The notes under the pieces were generated by a model. That model had not been told where the DNA came from and made no database searches. It was given only the letters and a program-made list of their open reading frames with translations. Shown here piece by piece: positions 7,928-17,492 of a stretch of DNA of 64,000 nucleotides. Numbering within the stretch: position 1 is the first letter of the stretch; each line of letters starts with the position of its first letter. A program made the position numbers and the translations under genes. The DNA is from Apilactobacillus kunkeei DSM 12361 = ATCC 700308 (lineage in GTDB: Bacteria; Bacillota; Bacilli; Lactobacillales; Lactobacillaceae): contig NZ_JXDB01000007.1 of NCBI RefSeq assembly GCF_001281265.1, positions 295,564 to 359,563 on the forward strand. The letters run 5' to 3'.

Positions 7928-9142
7928 TTAATAACGGATTCTTCTAGTTTTTTGAGTTTTTTGTTTTGCACTAATTACCAAAATCATTCCAATACACAAT
8001 GCTAAGGTTAACATACTAGATCCACCATAACTAATGAATGGGAAAGTAACCCCGGTGATTGGTAGTAAACCAATTACACCACCTACGTTGAAATATGCTT
8101 GAACCAACATGTATGTTCCAACACCATAACAAATTAATGTATCGTATGTATCGTTTGAACGAATACCTAATTGGAATGCTCTAACAATAATTGTAAGTAA
8201 TAGGAATAAGATGAACAATACACCAATTAGTCCTAATTCTTCGGCGATAATCGCCATGATAAAGTCGGTATTTGGTTCAGGTAGGTACCCAGTCTTTTGA
8301 ATACTGTTTCCTAAACCAACACCAAAGATTCCACCATTACTTAATGCGTAGTAAGAATTAACCAATTGTTGTCCAATTCCGTTGGCGTATTTAAACGGAT
8401 TACTGTAAGCAGTGATACGTTGGATTTGGTAAATACTTGTTCCGTCTTTAAATACAAAGGATAAGATTTTTAGCGATATCCATCCGAATAATAATCCAGC
8501 AGATGTAAGTAATGTTGCACCTCGCCAATTAACTCCGGATCCAAATAGGATTGCAAACATAATTGCTAAGTTAATAACGGTACCACCCAAGTCGGGTTGG
8601 ATAAAAACAAGGAACAACATAACAAATATTGAAAAAACTTGGACATGTGTTCTTGATTTTTCACCATTAATGATTCGATCTTCTCTAGAAGCCAAGAATT
8701 GAGACATTCTTAAAATAATATAAACCTTGGCAACTTCGGCTGGTTGCACATGCAAAGGACCGATTGGAATCCATCCGGCAGAACCGTTAACTGAATGTCC
8801 AAATGCCTTTAGCAAGATCAAGGCACCAAATAATGCAAAAAAGAAAATCCCTAAAAATTTAGCTTTTCTGACAAATTGATTGTTTCCAGCCAAACAAATC
8901 AGAATAATCACTATACTGACTACCACAAACATACTTTGTTTGATTAAATATCCAGTGGGTGTTCCACCAATTTGCGTTGAAACGTTTGAACTCGCTGAAT
9001 AAACCATAATTATTCCAATTACGGATAGTAGTAGAAATGGAACGAAAATGTAGTAGTCCATTGCGTTAATATTAAATTTCATTCTTTTCCAGTGCTCTGA
9101 TATATGCCACTTGTGACAATACTCGGCGATTTTGCTTATCAT
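7928..9142 (-). CDS. ftsW: FtsW/RodA-type peptidoglycan polymerase
   Basis: SEDS-family glycosyltransferase that polymerises lipid II at the septum together with a class B penicillin-binding protein. The 404-residue product has about ten membrane segments and the family signatures LVFIQPDLGGT, AIIAEELG and PITGVTFPFISYGGSS near the C-terminus. It lies outside the dcw cluster, next to ylbG, as in other lactobacilli and Bacillus, which favours FtsW over RodA. It heads the transcription unit running to the YlbL-like protease. Confidence 0.92.
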   Translation of the reverse strand: MISKIAEYCHKWHISEHWKRMKFNINAMDYYIFVPFLLLSVIGIIMVYSASSNVSTQIGGTPTGYLIKQSMFVVVSIVIILICLAGNNQFVRKAKFLGIFFFALFGALILLKAFGHSVNGSAGWIPIGPLHVQPAEVAKVYIILRMSQFLASREDRIINGEKSRTHVQVFSIFVMLFLVFIQPDLGGTVINLAIMFAILFGSGVNWRGATLLTSAGLLFGWISLKILSFVFKDGTSIYQIQRITAYSNPFKYANGIGQQLVNSYYALSNGGIFGVGLGNSIQKTGYLPEPNTDFIMAIIAEELGLIGVLFILFLLLTIIVRAFQLGIRSNDTYDTLICYGVGTYMLVQAYFNVGGVIGLLPITGVTFPFISYGGSSMLTLALCIGMILVISAKQKTQKTRRIRY

Positions 9143-9181
9143 ATTTTTACATCTCCAACGTAACCTTTTAATATAACTAAC

Positions 9182-9190
9182 ATTATAGCA
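9182..9190 (-). promoter_or_regulatory. ftsW promoter, extended -10
   Basis: On the minus strand TGCTATAAT: a perfect TATAAT with the TGN extension. The -35 region is poor, as is common for extended -10 promoters. It lies about 40 bases before the ftsW start. Confidence 0.6.
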
Positions 9191-9225
9191 TATCTACACT
9201 ATTTGCTTTAGTATTTTAAAGACAA

Positions 9226-9253
9226 CAAAAAAGGATGGACAAATTGTCCATCC
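9226..9253 (-). terminator. typA terminator
   Basis: Hairpin GGATGGACA/TGTCCATCC with a T-run on the minus strand, 22 bases after the typA stop. Confidence 0.85.
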
Positions 9254-9274
9254 CTTTTATTAAATGCTAAATTA

Positions 9275-11113
9275 TTAGCTGTTGTGACGCTTGCGCTTAG
9301 CTTGCTTTTCACGTTCGTTAGTGTTTAGAATTTCTTTTCTTAGGCGAACGTTTTCTGGAGTTACTTCACAAAGTTCATCTTCGTTCAAGAACTCTAGTGA
9401 TTCTTCTAGAGTTAAGTGTTGTGGTTCCTTAATCTTAGCAGTTTCATCCTTAGCAGAAGCACGAACGTTAGTCATTTGCTTACCCTTAGTGATGTTAACT
9501 GAGATATCGTTGTCACGACTGTTCTTACCAACAATCATACCTTCGTATACTTCAGTACCTGGATCTACGAAGATAGTACCACGGTCTTCGATACCCATAG
9601 TAGCATAAGTAGTAGTCTTACCTTCGTTAATTGAAACTAAGGCACCGTTTCTTCTACCTGGGTTCCAGTTCTTGATAACTGGTTGGTAACTATCGAATGT
9701 GTGGTTCATGATACCGTAACCACGAGTGATTGATAGGAATTCAGTTGAGTAACCGATTAAACCACGAGAAGGTGCAAGGAATGTCAAACGAGTTTGGCCG
9801 TTTCCAACACTTTCCATGTTTTGCATGTTACCTTTTCTTTCAGATAATGTTTGGATGATAGTACCTGAGTATTCATCAGGAGTATCGATTTGAACTGATT
9901 CGAATGGTTCACATTGTTGACCATCCACTTCTCTAATAATAACTTGTGGACGAGAAACTTGTAGTTCGTAACCTTCACGTCTTAAGTTTTCAATTAAGAT
10001 TGATAAGTGAAGTTCACCACGACCAGATACAGTCCATGAACCTGGTTGGTCAGTTTCTTCAACACGTAGAGAAACATCAGTGTGTAATTCTCTTTCTAGA
10101 CGATCTTGTAGTTGACGAGCAGTAACAAACTTACCTTCTTTACCAGCAAATGGTGAAGTGTTTGTACCGAAAGTCATTTGTAGAGTTGGTTCGTCAATTC
10201 TTAGAATTGGTAGAGCTTCTTGATTTGATGGATCTACAACAGATTCACCAACGTTGATTTCTTCCATACCTGAAACGGCGATTAAGTCACCAGCTTTAGC
10301 TTCGTTGATATCTAATTTCTTTAGACCAAAGAATCCCATAAGCTTTGTAACACGGAAGTTTTGAGTTGAACCATCAAGCTTCATAACAGTAACGTTATCC
10401 CCAACCTTGATAGTACCTCTAAATACACGACCAATACCAATACGACCAACGAAGTCATCATAATCAAGCATAGCAACTTGGAATTGTAATGGTTCATCTG
10501 AGTTGTCGATAGGAGCAGGAATAGCCTTGATGATAGTGTCAAATACAGGCTTCATAGTGTGTTCTTGAGTTGATAGATCTTCATCGTAACTTGAAGTACC
10601 GTTCATAGCTGAAGTGTAGATAACAGGGAAGTCTAGTTGTTCATCATCAGCACCTAATTCGATGAATAGGTCTAATACTTCATCAACTACTTCACTAGGA
10701 CGTGAACCTGGACGGTCAACCTTGTTAATAACAACAACTGGAGTTAGGTGTTGGTCTAAAGCTTTCTTTAAAACGAAACGAGTTTGTGGCATAGTTCCTT
10801 CAAAAGCATCAACAACTAGTAGAACACCATCAACCATTCGCATGATACGTTCAACTTCTCCACCGAAGTCAGCATGTCCTGGTGTATCCAAGATGTTAAT
10901 TTGTTTATCTTGGTATCTAACGGCAGTATTCTTTGAAAGGATTGTGATACCACGTTCCTTTTCAATATCGTTAGTATCCATGGCACGATCATCAATTTGA
11001 ACGTGTTCGTCTAAAGTATCTGATTGCTTTAGTAATTCGTTAACCAAAGTTGTCTTACCGTGGTCAACGTGGGCAATAATAGCAATATTTCTAATATCGT
11101 CTCTTGTCTTCAT
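9275..11113 (-). CDS. typA: Ribosome-associated GTPase TypA/BipA
   Basis: Translational GTPase of the EF-G/LepA class that aids 50S assembly and growth under stress or cold. The 612-residue product (from [15 protein letters not shown]) has Walker [10 protein letters not shown], switch [18 protein letters not shown], and the BipA-specific C-terminal domain. A longer frame starts 18 codons upstream, but GGGAAGG sits before the ATG at 11113 and the conserved protein begins there. It is monocistronic, with its own terminator. Confidence 0.96.
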   Translation of the reverse strand: MKTRDDIRNIAIIAHVDHGKTTLVNELLKQSDTLDEHVQIDDRAMDTNDIEKERGITILSKNTAVRYQDKQINILDTPGHADFGGEVERIMRMVDGVLLVVDAFEGTMPQTRFVLKKALDQHLTPVVVINKVDRPGSRPSEVVDEVLDLFIELGADDEQLDFPVIYTSAMNGTSSYDEDLSTQEHTMKPVFDTIIKAIPAPIDNSDEPLQFQVAMLDYDDFVGRIGIGRVFRGTIKVGDNVTVMKLDGSTQNFRVTKLMGFFGLKKLDINEAKAGDLIAVSGMEEINVGESVVDPSNQEALPILRIDEPTLQMTFGTNTSPFAGKEGKFVTARQLQDRLERELHTDVSLRVEETDQPGSWTVSGRGELHLSILIENLRREGYELQVSRPQVIIREVDGQQCEPFESVQIDTPDEYSGTIIQTLSERKGNMQNMESVGNGQTRLTFLAPSRGLIGYSTEFLSITRGYGIMNHTFDSYQPVIKNWNPGRRNGALVSINEGKTTTYATMGIEDRGTIFVDPGTEVYEGMIVGKNSRDNDISVNITKGKQMTNVRASAKDETAKIKEPQHLTLEESLEFLNEDELCEVTPENVRLRKEILNTNEREKQAKRKRHNS

Positions 11114-11207
11114 TATTAGTTTCCTTCCCTTCGAAGCATAAATATTTGTTTCTTTAATACTTAGCAACTCGGACCAAGTTTATTACATTAAATAATTAAA
11201 TTTGCAT

Positions 11208-11233
11208 AAAAAAACTGTGACATCAGTCACAGT
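11208..11233 (-). terminator. Terminator overlapping the end of the inositol-phosphatase gene
   Basis: Perfect hairpin ACTGTGAC/GTCACAGT with loop ATCA, followed by seven T on the minus strand. The TGA stop of the gene lies in the loop and its last codons form one arm. Confidence 0.85.
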
Positions 11234-12014
11234 CAGAACCGTACTTAACAATATTAAGTATGTCCTTTTGTGCAATCTTCGTCGCTACCAATACAATGTC
11301 TGATGATACCACATCAATTATATTTCCGTCAATATCAGACACCTTAATACCAAGCGTATCACAAAGCACTTTTCCAGCTGCAATGTCCCATGGCTTTAAA
11401 GTGGAAATATATCCCACTAGTTCGCCCTTCAAGACAGCAATAATCTGGATGCCGGCACTACCATATATTCTGGCACCTTCACTGGCTTTAGAGATTGCTT
11501 GCATATTTTTCTCATTATTTATTAATAATGGTCCACTCAATCCCATTAATCCTTCTGATAAAGAAATATCTTCTGGTGGATTAATTTCGGTATCATTTTC
11601 ATAAACTTTACCATCCCAATTGTGATAAAGTTTATCATTCATAACATCTAAAATATAGCCAAGCTCTTCTTTGCCATCGATGTATAAAGCTAACATTATC
11701 GCAAAATGGTTGTGCTGCTTTACAAAGTTCATTGTTCCATCGATTGGATCAACTATCCATACGTGGCCATCTAGATTGGTAACATCATCCCCAAAGCCCT
11801 CTTCACCAAGGATGTGAGCTTCTGAATCAAATTCCCTAATCTTTTTGATAAAGAACCGTTCGTTTGATTTATCGACATCGGTAACCAAATCAGTTCGACT
11901 AGACTTAGTGGAAACATCATGAATCTGATTAAGTGAACTAACGGTGAATTCACGAATTTCTTTAAACCAAGACTGAATCGCCTCGTCTGCGTTTTTTAAC
12001 CATAAATCATTCAT
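11223..12014 (-). CDS. Inositol-monophosphatase family protein
   Basis: Lithium-sensitive, Mg-dependent phosphatase of the IMPase/SuhB/CysQ superfamily. The 263-residue product carries both signatures: GEEG at 70-73 followed by DPIDGTMN at 89-96, which bind the metals, and the C-terminal WDIAAGKVL. Likely substrates are inositol phosphate or a similar sugar phosphate or 3'-phosphoadenosine phosphate; the sequence does not decide. It lies 21 bases after the UPF0223 gene and probably forms one unit with it. Its 3' end doubles as the terminator stem. Confidence 0.88.
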   Translation of the reverse strand: MNDLWLKNADEAIQSWFKEIREFTVSSLNQIHDVSTKSSRTDLVTDVDKSNERFFIKKIREFDSEAHILGEEGFGDDVTNLDGHVWIVDPIDGTMNFVKQHNHFAIMLALYIDGKEELGYILDVMNDKLYHNWDGKVYENDTEINPPEDISLSEGLMGLSGPLLINNEKNMQAISKASEGARIYGSAGIQIIAVLKGELVGYISTLKPWDIAAGKVLCDTLGIKVSDIDGNIIDVVSSDIVLVATKIAQKDILNIVKYGSDCD

Positions 12015-12035
12015 ACATATCTTCCTTAAAACAAA

Positions 12036-12311
12036 TTACATTCTTATGTTTTTAGTCTTAGCCTTAGCGGCTGCTTGAAAAGTTCTATAAATGCTGTAAT
12101 CAGAGATGCTTTGAAAATCACGGTCGATTTGTTTTTGTTCCATTTTAGCCGGATTAATCTCTCTAAAACGGTTGTATAGCTTTACAACCTTTTCAGCATT
12201 AACACCATTGGCATCTTCGTACGCACTTTCCACAGCATTGTATAAAGCCATCATGTCCATTAATTCTTCTTTGGACCAATCAGGAAAAATTGGATAAGAA
12301 TAGTTATTCAT
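12036..12311 (-). CDS. UPF0223 family protein (YktA-like)
   Basis: Small cytoplasmic protein (91 residues) of the UPF0223 family, function unknown. MNNYSYPIFPDWSKEELMDM at the N-terminus and the central AVESAYEDANG are typical. Of two close ATG codons, the second (12311) has AGGAATGATT at a usable distance, while the first overlaps it. It is followed by the inositol-monophosphatase gene, the same pairing as yktA with an inositol phosphatase in Bacillus. Confidence 0.85.
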   Translation of the reverse strand: MNNYSYPIFPDWSKEELMDMMALYNAVESAYEDANGVNAEKVVKLYNRFREINPAKMEQKQIDRDFQSISDYSIYRTFQAAAKAKTKNIRM

Positions 12312-12319
12312 AATCATTC

Positions 12320-13237
12320 CTACTTACTTTCTAAAATTTCATCAATTATTTCATTAGTATATTGTTTGGCATCATCGAAAGCTTGTTTTTCTTTGTCAGA
12401 TAATACTAATTCTACAGTTGGGACCAATCCGGTTTGGTTTAACATGATTGGTTCACTTGTCACTGCTATTCTACCATCTATTTGACTAACATGTCCTACA
12501 CTTGCTAAACACGAATTACCCATGTAAAAGGCATCCAGAATTACTCCAATTGCCTTTGCTTGGATTACTTCATCACAAGGTGTGTCGGATTTATTAATGA
12601 AATCTTCTGCTTTGGCGAAGATTTCAGTGCTAAACATATTGTTAGGGTTGGCTAGGTAGGTCAGAATTGGTGATTGACCAATGTATGTCCTACTCCATGA
12701 GATTAAGTTCTTGGATTCACTACCTAATACACTGACGTTAATATCGGATAAACTGATATCAAAGTAACGACGTAGTGCGTGTTTTAATAGTAATGTCTTT
12801 GCTAGCATCCCTGTTGATACAACCTTGTTATTTTCTTTACCGGAAAACTTGGTTGCAAAGTATGCGAAGACTTCATCATGAAAACCATTAACGATAATCT
12901 TTCCGCTAAACCCTTCCTTAATAACTTGATTTAGCGACTTTCTAAAGTGATCTAAGTAAGGTGATAAGAATGAAGTAACTTCACTTTTTTCTTCAACTGT
13001 TTCCTTTGGAAAATCGTATAGGTACATGTACCCATCAAAATCATGATAATCCATTTTGTCATCCGCTAATTTGACTTCAAAATGTTCACATAGCAAATTG
13101 GATTGAAGTTGATTAATAAAATCATTCATCTTTAAATTTGCGATAGTTAGGTTAACTGGATAATCCACTAAAATCATGAATTCAATTAGTGATTCAATTC
13201 TTTTCTGCTCTCCATCAACTACCAAATTAGTTTTCAT
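12320..13237 (-). CDS. Lactate/malate dehydrogenase-fold protein without active site (putative pseudoenzyme)
   Basis: The 305-residue product aligns along its length with L-lactate/malate dehydrogenases. Residues 109-147 (GFSGKIIVNGF...KFSGKENNKVVSTGMLAKT) match the LDH segment with NPVD...KLSGFPKNRVVGSGTSLDT, and WS at 181-182 follows the position of HGDSE. Key residues are gone by my eye alignment: no GxGxxG near the N-terminus, the LDTAR segment reads LAKTL (catalytic Asp and substrate Arg replaced), and the catalytic-His loop GEHGDSE reads GSESKNL. It is therefore probably not a dehydrogenase. GGAGG precedes the ATG. It starts the unit ending in the inositol phosphatase. The family call rests on my alignment, not a search. 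Confidence 0.6.
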   Translation of the reverse strand: MKTNLVVDGEQKRIESLIEFMILVDYPVNLTIANLKMNDFINQLQSNLLCEHFEVKLADDKMDYHDFDGYMYLYDFPKETVEEKSEVTSFLSPYLDHFRKSLNQVIKEGFSGKIIVNGFHDEVFAYFATKFSGKENNKVVSTGMLAKTLLLKHALRRYFDISLSDINVSVLGSESKNLISWSRTYIGQSPILTYLANPNNMFSTEIFAKAEDFINKSDTPCDEVIQAKAIGVILDAFYMGNSCLASVGHVSQIDGRIAVTSEPIMLNQTGLVPTVELVLSDKEKQAFDDAKQYTNEIIDEILESK

Positions 13238-13338
13238 AATGAGCCTCCGTTTAATTTAGTACCTGTAATTATACCATTTTCTAGAAATAAGCAACTCTTA
13301 TGTATCACATTAGTATCATATAATTCCCGTTATTATGT

Positions 13339-13344
13339 TATAAT
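13339..13344 (+). promoter_or_regulatory. def promoter -10
   Basis: TATAAT box 36 bases ahead of the def start codon. I see no convincing -35 at 17 bases. Confidence 0.45.
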
Positions 13345-13374
13345 ATAATAATAAACTTTTGGGAGGTCATTTAA

Positions 13375-13938
13375 GTGATACTAATGAAAGACATCGTTCG
13401 CGATGGAAATAAAGTATTAAGACAACAAGCTAAACAAGTTAAATTTCCACTTAGCGCGGAAGATAAAAAATTAGCTGAAGATATGATGGAATATCTTGAA
13501 GTAAGTCAAGATCCTGAACTTTGTGCCAAATATAAATTAAGAGCTGGAGTTGGTCTAGCTGCACCTCAAGTTGGTGTGTCAGAAATGATGGCTGCTGTAC
13601 TAGTTCCAAACGACTTTGAAGGTGAAGGCGAACCAATCTTTAAGGATGTCATTATCAATCCTGTCATCCTATCAAGCTCAGTTCAAAGATGTGCTATCAC
13701 TGAAGGTGAAGGCTGTCTATCAGTTGACGAAGACGTTCCTGGCTTCATTCACCGTGCTGCTAGAATTACCCTTAAGTATCAAGACGTTGAAGGTACTGAA
13801 CACACAGTTAGACTTAAAAACTATCCTGCAATTGTTTGCCAACACGAAATTGATCACTTACACGGAACTCTATTCTACGATCACGTTGATAAAGAAAACC
13901 CATTCTCAAAAGTGGACAATGACTTGTTCATCGAATAA
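13375..13938 (+). CDS. def: Peptide deformylase
   Basis: Metalloenzyme (Fe or Zn) that removes the formyl group from nascent N-terminal methionine. The 187-residue product has all three motifs: [10 protein letters not shown] at 58-67, EGCLS at 112-116 and QHEIDH at 156-161, the latter two giving the metal ligands Cys and two His. GTG is chosen as the start because GGGAGGTC is six to seven bases upstream and the [10 protein letters not shown]-terminus is conserved in lactobacilli; the next ATG would be too far. It is transcribed alone, with a bidirectional terminator behind it. Confidence 0.96.
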   Translation: MILMKDIVRDGNKVLRQQAKQVKFPLSAEDKKLAEDMMEYLEVSQDPELCAKYKLRAGVGLAAPQVGVSEMMAAVLVPNDFEGEGEPIFKDVIINPVILSSSVQRCAITEGEGCLSVDEDVPGFIHRAARITLKYQDVEGTEHTVRLKNYPAIVCQHEIDHLHGTLFYDHVDKENPFSKVDNDLFIE

Positions 13939-13940
13939 TC

Positions 13941-13972
13941 AAAAAAGACCTAACATTTTGTTAGGTCTTTTA
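13941..13972. terminator. Bidirectional terminator between def and 13970-14422 gene
   Basis: Hairpin AGACCTAAC/GTTAGGTCT with an A-run on the left and a T-run on the right, serving both convergent genes. The stop codon of the minus-strand gene lies at its edge. Confidence 0.85.
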
Positions 13973-14422
13973 ATTTACCTTATTTAATTGGCGCATATCT
14001 AATACATACTCGTATGTCGCTGCATTTAATAGGTATGCTAAATCAACATGGACCTGATTGTCCCTTACAAACGAATCGGTTAACACCACTTCATGGTTAA
14101 ACCTTTTCGACTGATTTGCTTCATCAATTGCTTCTTTAATTTTATTAATTAGTTTATCGCTTAATTCGTCAGTTTGGTATTGTGAAATCACATATTCAAA
14201 CGCATATATGTTTCTTCCCCAAATATTGGACAAATCATGAACTTCTATAATTTCTTTTTTTTCCTTTTCTAAGAGGTTATTAACTAATCCATTTAATATT
14301 TTTAATGTTTGATTGTGACCTTTGTCAATTGGTCGAGTAATGAAGAAATAATGGATCAAATTGTACGCTATAACAGCTACAATAAAGCCAATTACGATTT
14401 CTAAAAAAAGTGGCAAAATCAT
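13970..14422 (-). CDS. Hypothetical membrane-anchored protein
   Basis: I do not recognise this 150-residue protein. It has one N-terminal transmembrane helix near residues 3-27 and a charged, probably cytoplasmic or extracellular helical part (EKEKKEIIEVHDLSNIW, then two Lys/Glu-rich helices), with no Cys or catalytic motif. GAGGAGG lies only three bases before the ATG; the TTG two codons later has better spacing and may be the true start. It stands alone, converging on def and diverging from rpoY-rnjA. Confidence 0.65.
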   Translation of the reverse strand: MILPLFLEIVIGFIVAVIAYNLIHYFFITRPIDKGHNQTLKILNGLVNNLLEKEKKEIIEVHDLSNIWGRNIYAFEYVISQYQTDELSDKLINKIKEAIDEANQSKRFNHEVVLTDSFVRDNQVHVDLAYLLNAATYEYVLDMRQLNKVN

Positions 14423-14472
14423 CGCCTCCTCGTAAATATTATCTGATTTTATTCTATCATTTTATCAAATTA

Positions 14473-14501
14473 TTGGTTACTATACTTATCATTATTAATA
14501 T
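14473..14501 (+). promoter_or_regulatory. rpoY-rnjA promoter
   Basis: TTGGTT at 14473-14478, 17-base spacer, TAATAT at 14496-14501, about 75 bases before rpoY. Confidence 0.5.
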
Positions 14502-14576
14502 GATAAAATTAAAAACAATTAGATGTGTATTACACAATCGATCGGTAAAAAAACATAGAAGGAGATTTTAATTTTT

Positions 14577-14792
14577 ATGATATTTAAAGTTTTATACCAA
14601 GAAGATACTAAGGCTAATCCTAAGAGAGAATTCACAAAATCACTTTATGTAGACTGTGATACAGAAGTTGAAGCAAGAGAACTTATTGACAAGAACACTG
14701 ATCACAATATCGAATTCATTGAACCTCTTGAAGGTAACCACTTGGCTTACGAACAAAAGAGCCCAGATTTTAAAATTACGGAGTTTAAATAA
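14577..14792 (+). CDS. rpoY: RNA polymerase epsilon subunit (RpoY)
   Basis: Small accessory subunit (71 residues) of Firmicutes RNA polymerase, formerly YkzG/RpoE1. The sequence [18 protein letters not shown]...[11 protein letters not shown] and the position two bases before rnjA match the family. It binds the beta' side of the enzyme and resembles a phage Gp2-like fold; its cellular role is thought to be minor or protective. AGAAGGAGA lies about ten bases upstream of the ATG. Confidence 0.92.
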   Translation: MIFKVLYQEDTKANPKREFTKSLYVDCDTEVEARELIDKNTDHNIEFIEPLEGNHLAYEQKSPDFKITEFK

Positions 14793-14794
14793 TT

Positions 14795-16477
14795 ATGAAC
14801 AAACTAAACGTCAAAAATAACGAAACAGCTATTTATGGCGTTGGTGGACTTGGTGAAATTGGAAAAAACACTTATGGTGTTCAATTTCAAGATGAAATCA
14901 TCTTAATCGATGCAGGGATTAAATTCCCAGAGGATGATTTATTAGGGGTCGACTACGTTATCCCTGATTATCAATACCTAGTAAAAAACAAGGACAAAAT
15001 CAAAGCATTAGTTATCACCCACGGACATGAAGATCATATCGGTGGTGTTCCATACCTAATCCGCGATTTAAATGTTCCCATTTACGCTGGTCCATTGGCG
15101 TCAGCATTAATCAAGAACAAGTTAGAAGAACATGGATTATTGAGAAGTACTGAAATTCATGAAATTAATCCACAAACCGTCTTAAAGTTCAACAAGACAA
15201 AAGTTTCATTCTTCCGTACCACCCACTCAATTCCTGATACTTTGGGAATCGCGGTTCACACCCCTTCTGGAGTGATTGTGGAAACCGGGGATTACAAGTT
15301 TGATTTGACCCCTGTTACGAGACAGCCGCCTGATTTACAAGAAATGGCAAGATTGGGACGCGAAGGTGTCCTATGTCTAATGTCGGATAGCACAAACGCC
15401 GAACGACCCGTTTGGACTAAGTCAGAAAGTTGGATTGGTTCTGCAGTTGAACACATCTTTGATGAAGAAACTGGAAGAATCATATTTGCGACTTTCGCAT
15501 CAAATATTTCGAGAATTAAGACCGCTTGTGATGCTGCCCTAAGACACGGTAGAAAGATTGCTGTTTTCGGAAGAAGTATGGAAGCTGCAATTGTTAATGG
15601 ACAAGAATTAGGATACTTAAACGTTCCTGATGGTACATTCGTTGACGCTTCAGAATTACAATCTCTTCCAGCCGAAAAGACCCTTATCTTATGTACAGGT
15701 TCTCAAGGTGAAACTATGGCTGCCCTTTCCAGAATTGCTAATGGTACTCATAGACAAATCGCAATCCAACCAAATGATACTGTAGTATTCTCAAGTAACC
15801 CAATTCCTGGTAACAAGGTTAGCGTTAACCGTGTTATCAATGAATTGGAAGAAGCTGGTGCTAAAGTTATTCATGGTAAGATTAACAAGATCCATACTTC
15901 TGGTCACGGTGGACAAGAAGAACAAAAGCTTATGCTTAGTTTAATGAAGCCAAAATACTTCATGCCTATTCACGGTGAATTCAGAATGTTAAAAATTCAT
16001 ACTGAACTGGCGGAACAATGTGGTGTTCCAATGGAAAACAGTTTCATTATGAAAAATGGTGATGTCTTAGCACTAACCAAGGATTCAGCTAGAATTGCTG
16101 GTCACTTCGCTGCCGGAGATGTTTACATTGACGGTAACGGAATTGGTGATATTGGAAACGTTGTTTTACGTGACCGTCAACTATTATCTGAAGAAGGATT
16201 AGTTGTGGTTGTTGCTACAATTAACCTAAAAGATCAAGAAATTCAATCTGGTCCTGACTTACTATCCAGAGGTTTCGTATATATGAGAGAGTCTGGTCAA
16301 TTACTAGACGAAGGAAGACGATTAGTATTTAGAACTATTCGTCGTGCTATGCGTAACAAGAATGCCAACGAATCAAGCATCAGAAACGCTATCATCGATG
16401 ATTTACAAGAATTCTTATATAATAAGACCGAAAGACATCCTTTGATTTTACCAATGTTAATTATGAATAAAAAATAA
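14795..16477 (+). CDS. rnjA: Ribonuclease J1
   Basis: Metallo-beta-lactamase-fold ribonuclease with endonuclease and 5'-3' exonuclease activity, central to mRNA turnover and rRNA processing in Firmicutes. The 560-residue product has the catalytic [10 protein letters not shown] (His76, His78, Asp80, His81), the beta-CASP domain with [15 protein letters not shown], and a C-terminal domain. Length and the rpoY-rnjA pairing point to RNase J1 rather than J2. Its stop is followed by a strong terminator. Confidence 0.95.
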   Translation: MNKLNVKNNETAIYGVGGLGEIGKNTYGVQFQDEIILIDAGIKFPEDDLLGVDYVIPDYQYLVKNKDKIKALVITHGHEDHIGGVPYLIRDLNVPIYAGPLASALIKNKLEEHGLLRSTEIHEINPQTVLKFNKTKVSFFRTTHSIPDTLGIAVHTPSGVIVETGDYKFDLTPVTRQPPDLQEMARLGREGVLCLMSDSTNAERPVWTKSESWIGSAVEHIFDEETGRIIFATFASNISRIKTACDAALRHGRKIAVFGRSMEAAIVNGQELGYLNVPDGTFVDASELQSLPAEKTLILCTGSQGETMAALSRIANGTHRQIAIQPNDTVVFSSNPIPGNKVSVNRVINELEEAGAKVIHGKINKIHTSGHGGQEEQKLMLSLMKPKYFMPIHGEFRMLKIHTELAEQCGVPMENSFIMKNGDVLALTKDSARIAGHFAAGDVYIDGNGIGDIGNVVLRDRQLLSEEGLVVVVATINLKDQEIQSGPDLLSRGFVYMRESGQLLDEGRRLVFRTIRRAMRNKNANESSIRNAIIDDLQEFLYNKTERHPLILPMLIMNKK

Positions 16478-16496
16478 TTTCAAATTGATGCTTATT

Positions 16497-16528
16497 AAAA
16501 ACGAATTCTTAATTGAATTCGTTTTTAT
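16497..16528 (+). terminator. rnjA terminator
   Basis: Hairpin ACGAATTC/GAATTCGT with six-base loop and T-run, 20 bases after the rnjA stop. Confidence 0.85.
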
Positions 16529-16553
16529 TTTTACATAGAAAGGAGTATTTAAG

Positions 16554-17462
16554 TTGAACACTGATTATTTAGTCATCTTCAATCCAGTGGCTAATAAAAG
16601 AAGAGCTAAACATCAATGGCCCGAAATAAAAAAGCAATTGGACGCAAACGATATTAAGTACCGTCTAAAGATTACTAGACGCCCTCTTCATTGCGTATCC
16701 ATTATTTCGCATTATTTAGTTACATCATTTAGAAGTGACTCACTACCTAAAGCCATTATTGTGATTGGTGGAGATGGAACAGTTCATGAAACCATCGAAG
16801 GGATTCATGCTGCTCAGTCAAAGAATGAATCAATTCCAAATGTACCGGTATTAATCATTCCAACTGGAGCTAACAATAACTTCTACACCCACATGAAGCA
16901 ACAACATAACATAAATAGTAACTTCATTGAACAAATCAAAAAACACCATATTGAAAATCATGAAATTGGTTTATTCGATGAACACATTAAAAAGCAACGT
17001 GGTATCTTCTTAAACAATTTAGGAATTGGTTTAGATGCTAACGTCTTTAACCTAAAAAACAATTTCATTTCACATAAGATCAACTTAAAGACCAGAATCG
17101 AATACTACCTTTCAATCTTCCCTACTATCTACAACCTAAGCACATTCCCTGTTGATATTAAGGCTAACGGTGAAAAACATAAGATTAAAAAGGCATTCAT
17201 GGTGACTGCTTTAAATCATGACACTGATAATGACATTGAATTACTAGTCTTAACTAGAAAAAATATTTTCCAACTATGCTACGTAATCATGCGTGTGTTA
17301 TTCAAACGTGAGTTAAAAGTGAAGTCTGCTTTTAGAATCACAAGCGATAACATTCATGTGGAAATTCCATCATTGGAATACGCTCATGCCGATGGTGAAA
17401 CATTGGGAAGCCGCTTTTACGATATCGAATACCGTAAAGCAAAATATCCATTTATATACTAA
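16554..17462 (+). CDS. Diacylglycerol/lipid kinase family protein
   Basis: Soluble ATP-dependent lipid kinase of the DagK/YegS/LCB5 family, probably phosphorylating diacylglycerol. The 302-residue product has the N-terminal NPVANKRRAK, the nucleotide-binding GGDGT at 72-76, PTGANNNF and a C-terminal AHADGE segment. It has the length of Bacillus DgkB, which recycles diacylglycerol from lipoteichoic acid synthesis; that assignment is inference. The start is TTG with AAAGGAG eight bases upstream. A transcription unit of one gene between two terminators. Confidence 0.88.
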   Translation: MNTDYLVIFNPVANKRRAKHQWPEIKKQLDANDIKYRLKITRRPLHCVSIISHYLVTSFRSDSLPKAIIVIGGDGTVHETIEGIHAAQSKNESIPNVPVLIIPTGANNNFYTHMKQQHNINSNFIEQIKKHHIENHEIGLFDEHIKKQRGIFLNNLGIGLDANVFNLKNNFISHKINLKTRIEYYLSIFPTIYNLSTFPVDIKANGEKHKIKKAFMVTALNHDTDNDIELLVLTRKNIFQLCYVIMRVLFKRELKVKSAFRITSDNIHVEIPSLEYAHADGETLGSRFYDIEYRKAKYPFIY

Positions 17463-17492
17463 AAAAGAGTGATATTAATCACTCTTTTTTTA
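17461..17492. terminator. Bidirectional terminator between lipid kinase and permease
   Basis: Hairpin AGAGTGAT/ATCACTCT with A-run left and T-run right. The permease stop codon at 17490-17492 lies at its edge. Confidence 0.85.

Noticed and set aside
10662..11000. 112-codon plus frame opposite typA
   Set aside because: Antisense shadow of a highly conserved gene; biased codon use of typA keeps the opposite frame open.
13616..13987. 123-codon plus frame overlapping def
   Set aside because: Shifted frame inside def, which is certain from its motifs; the frame continues through the def terminator.
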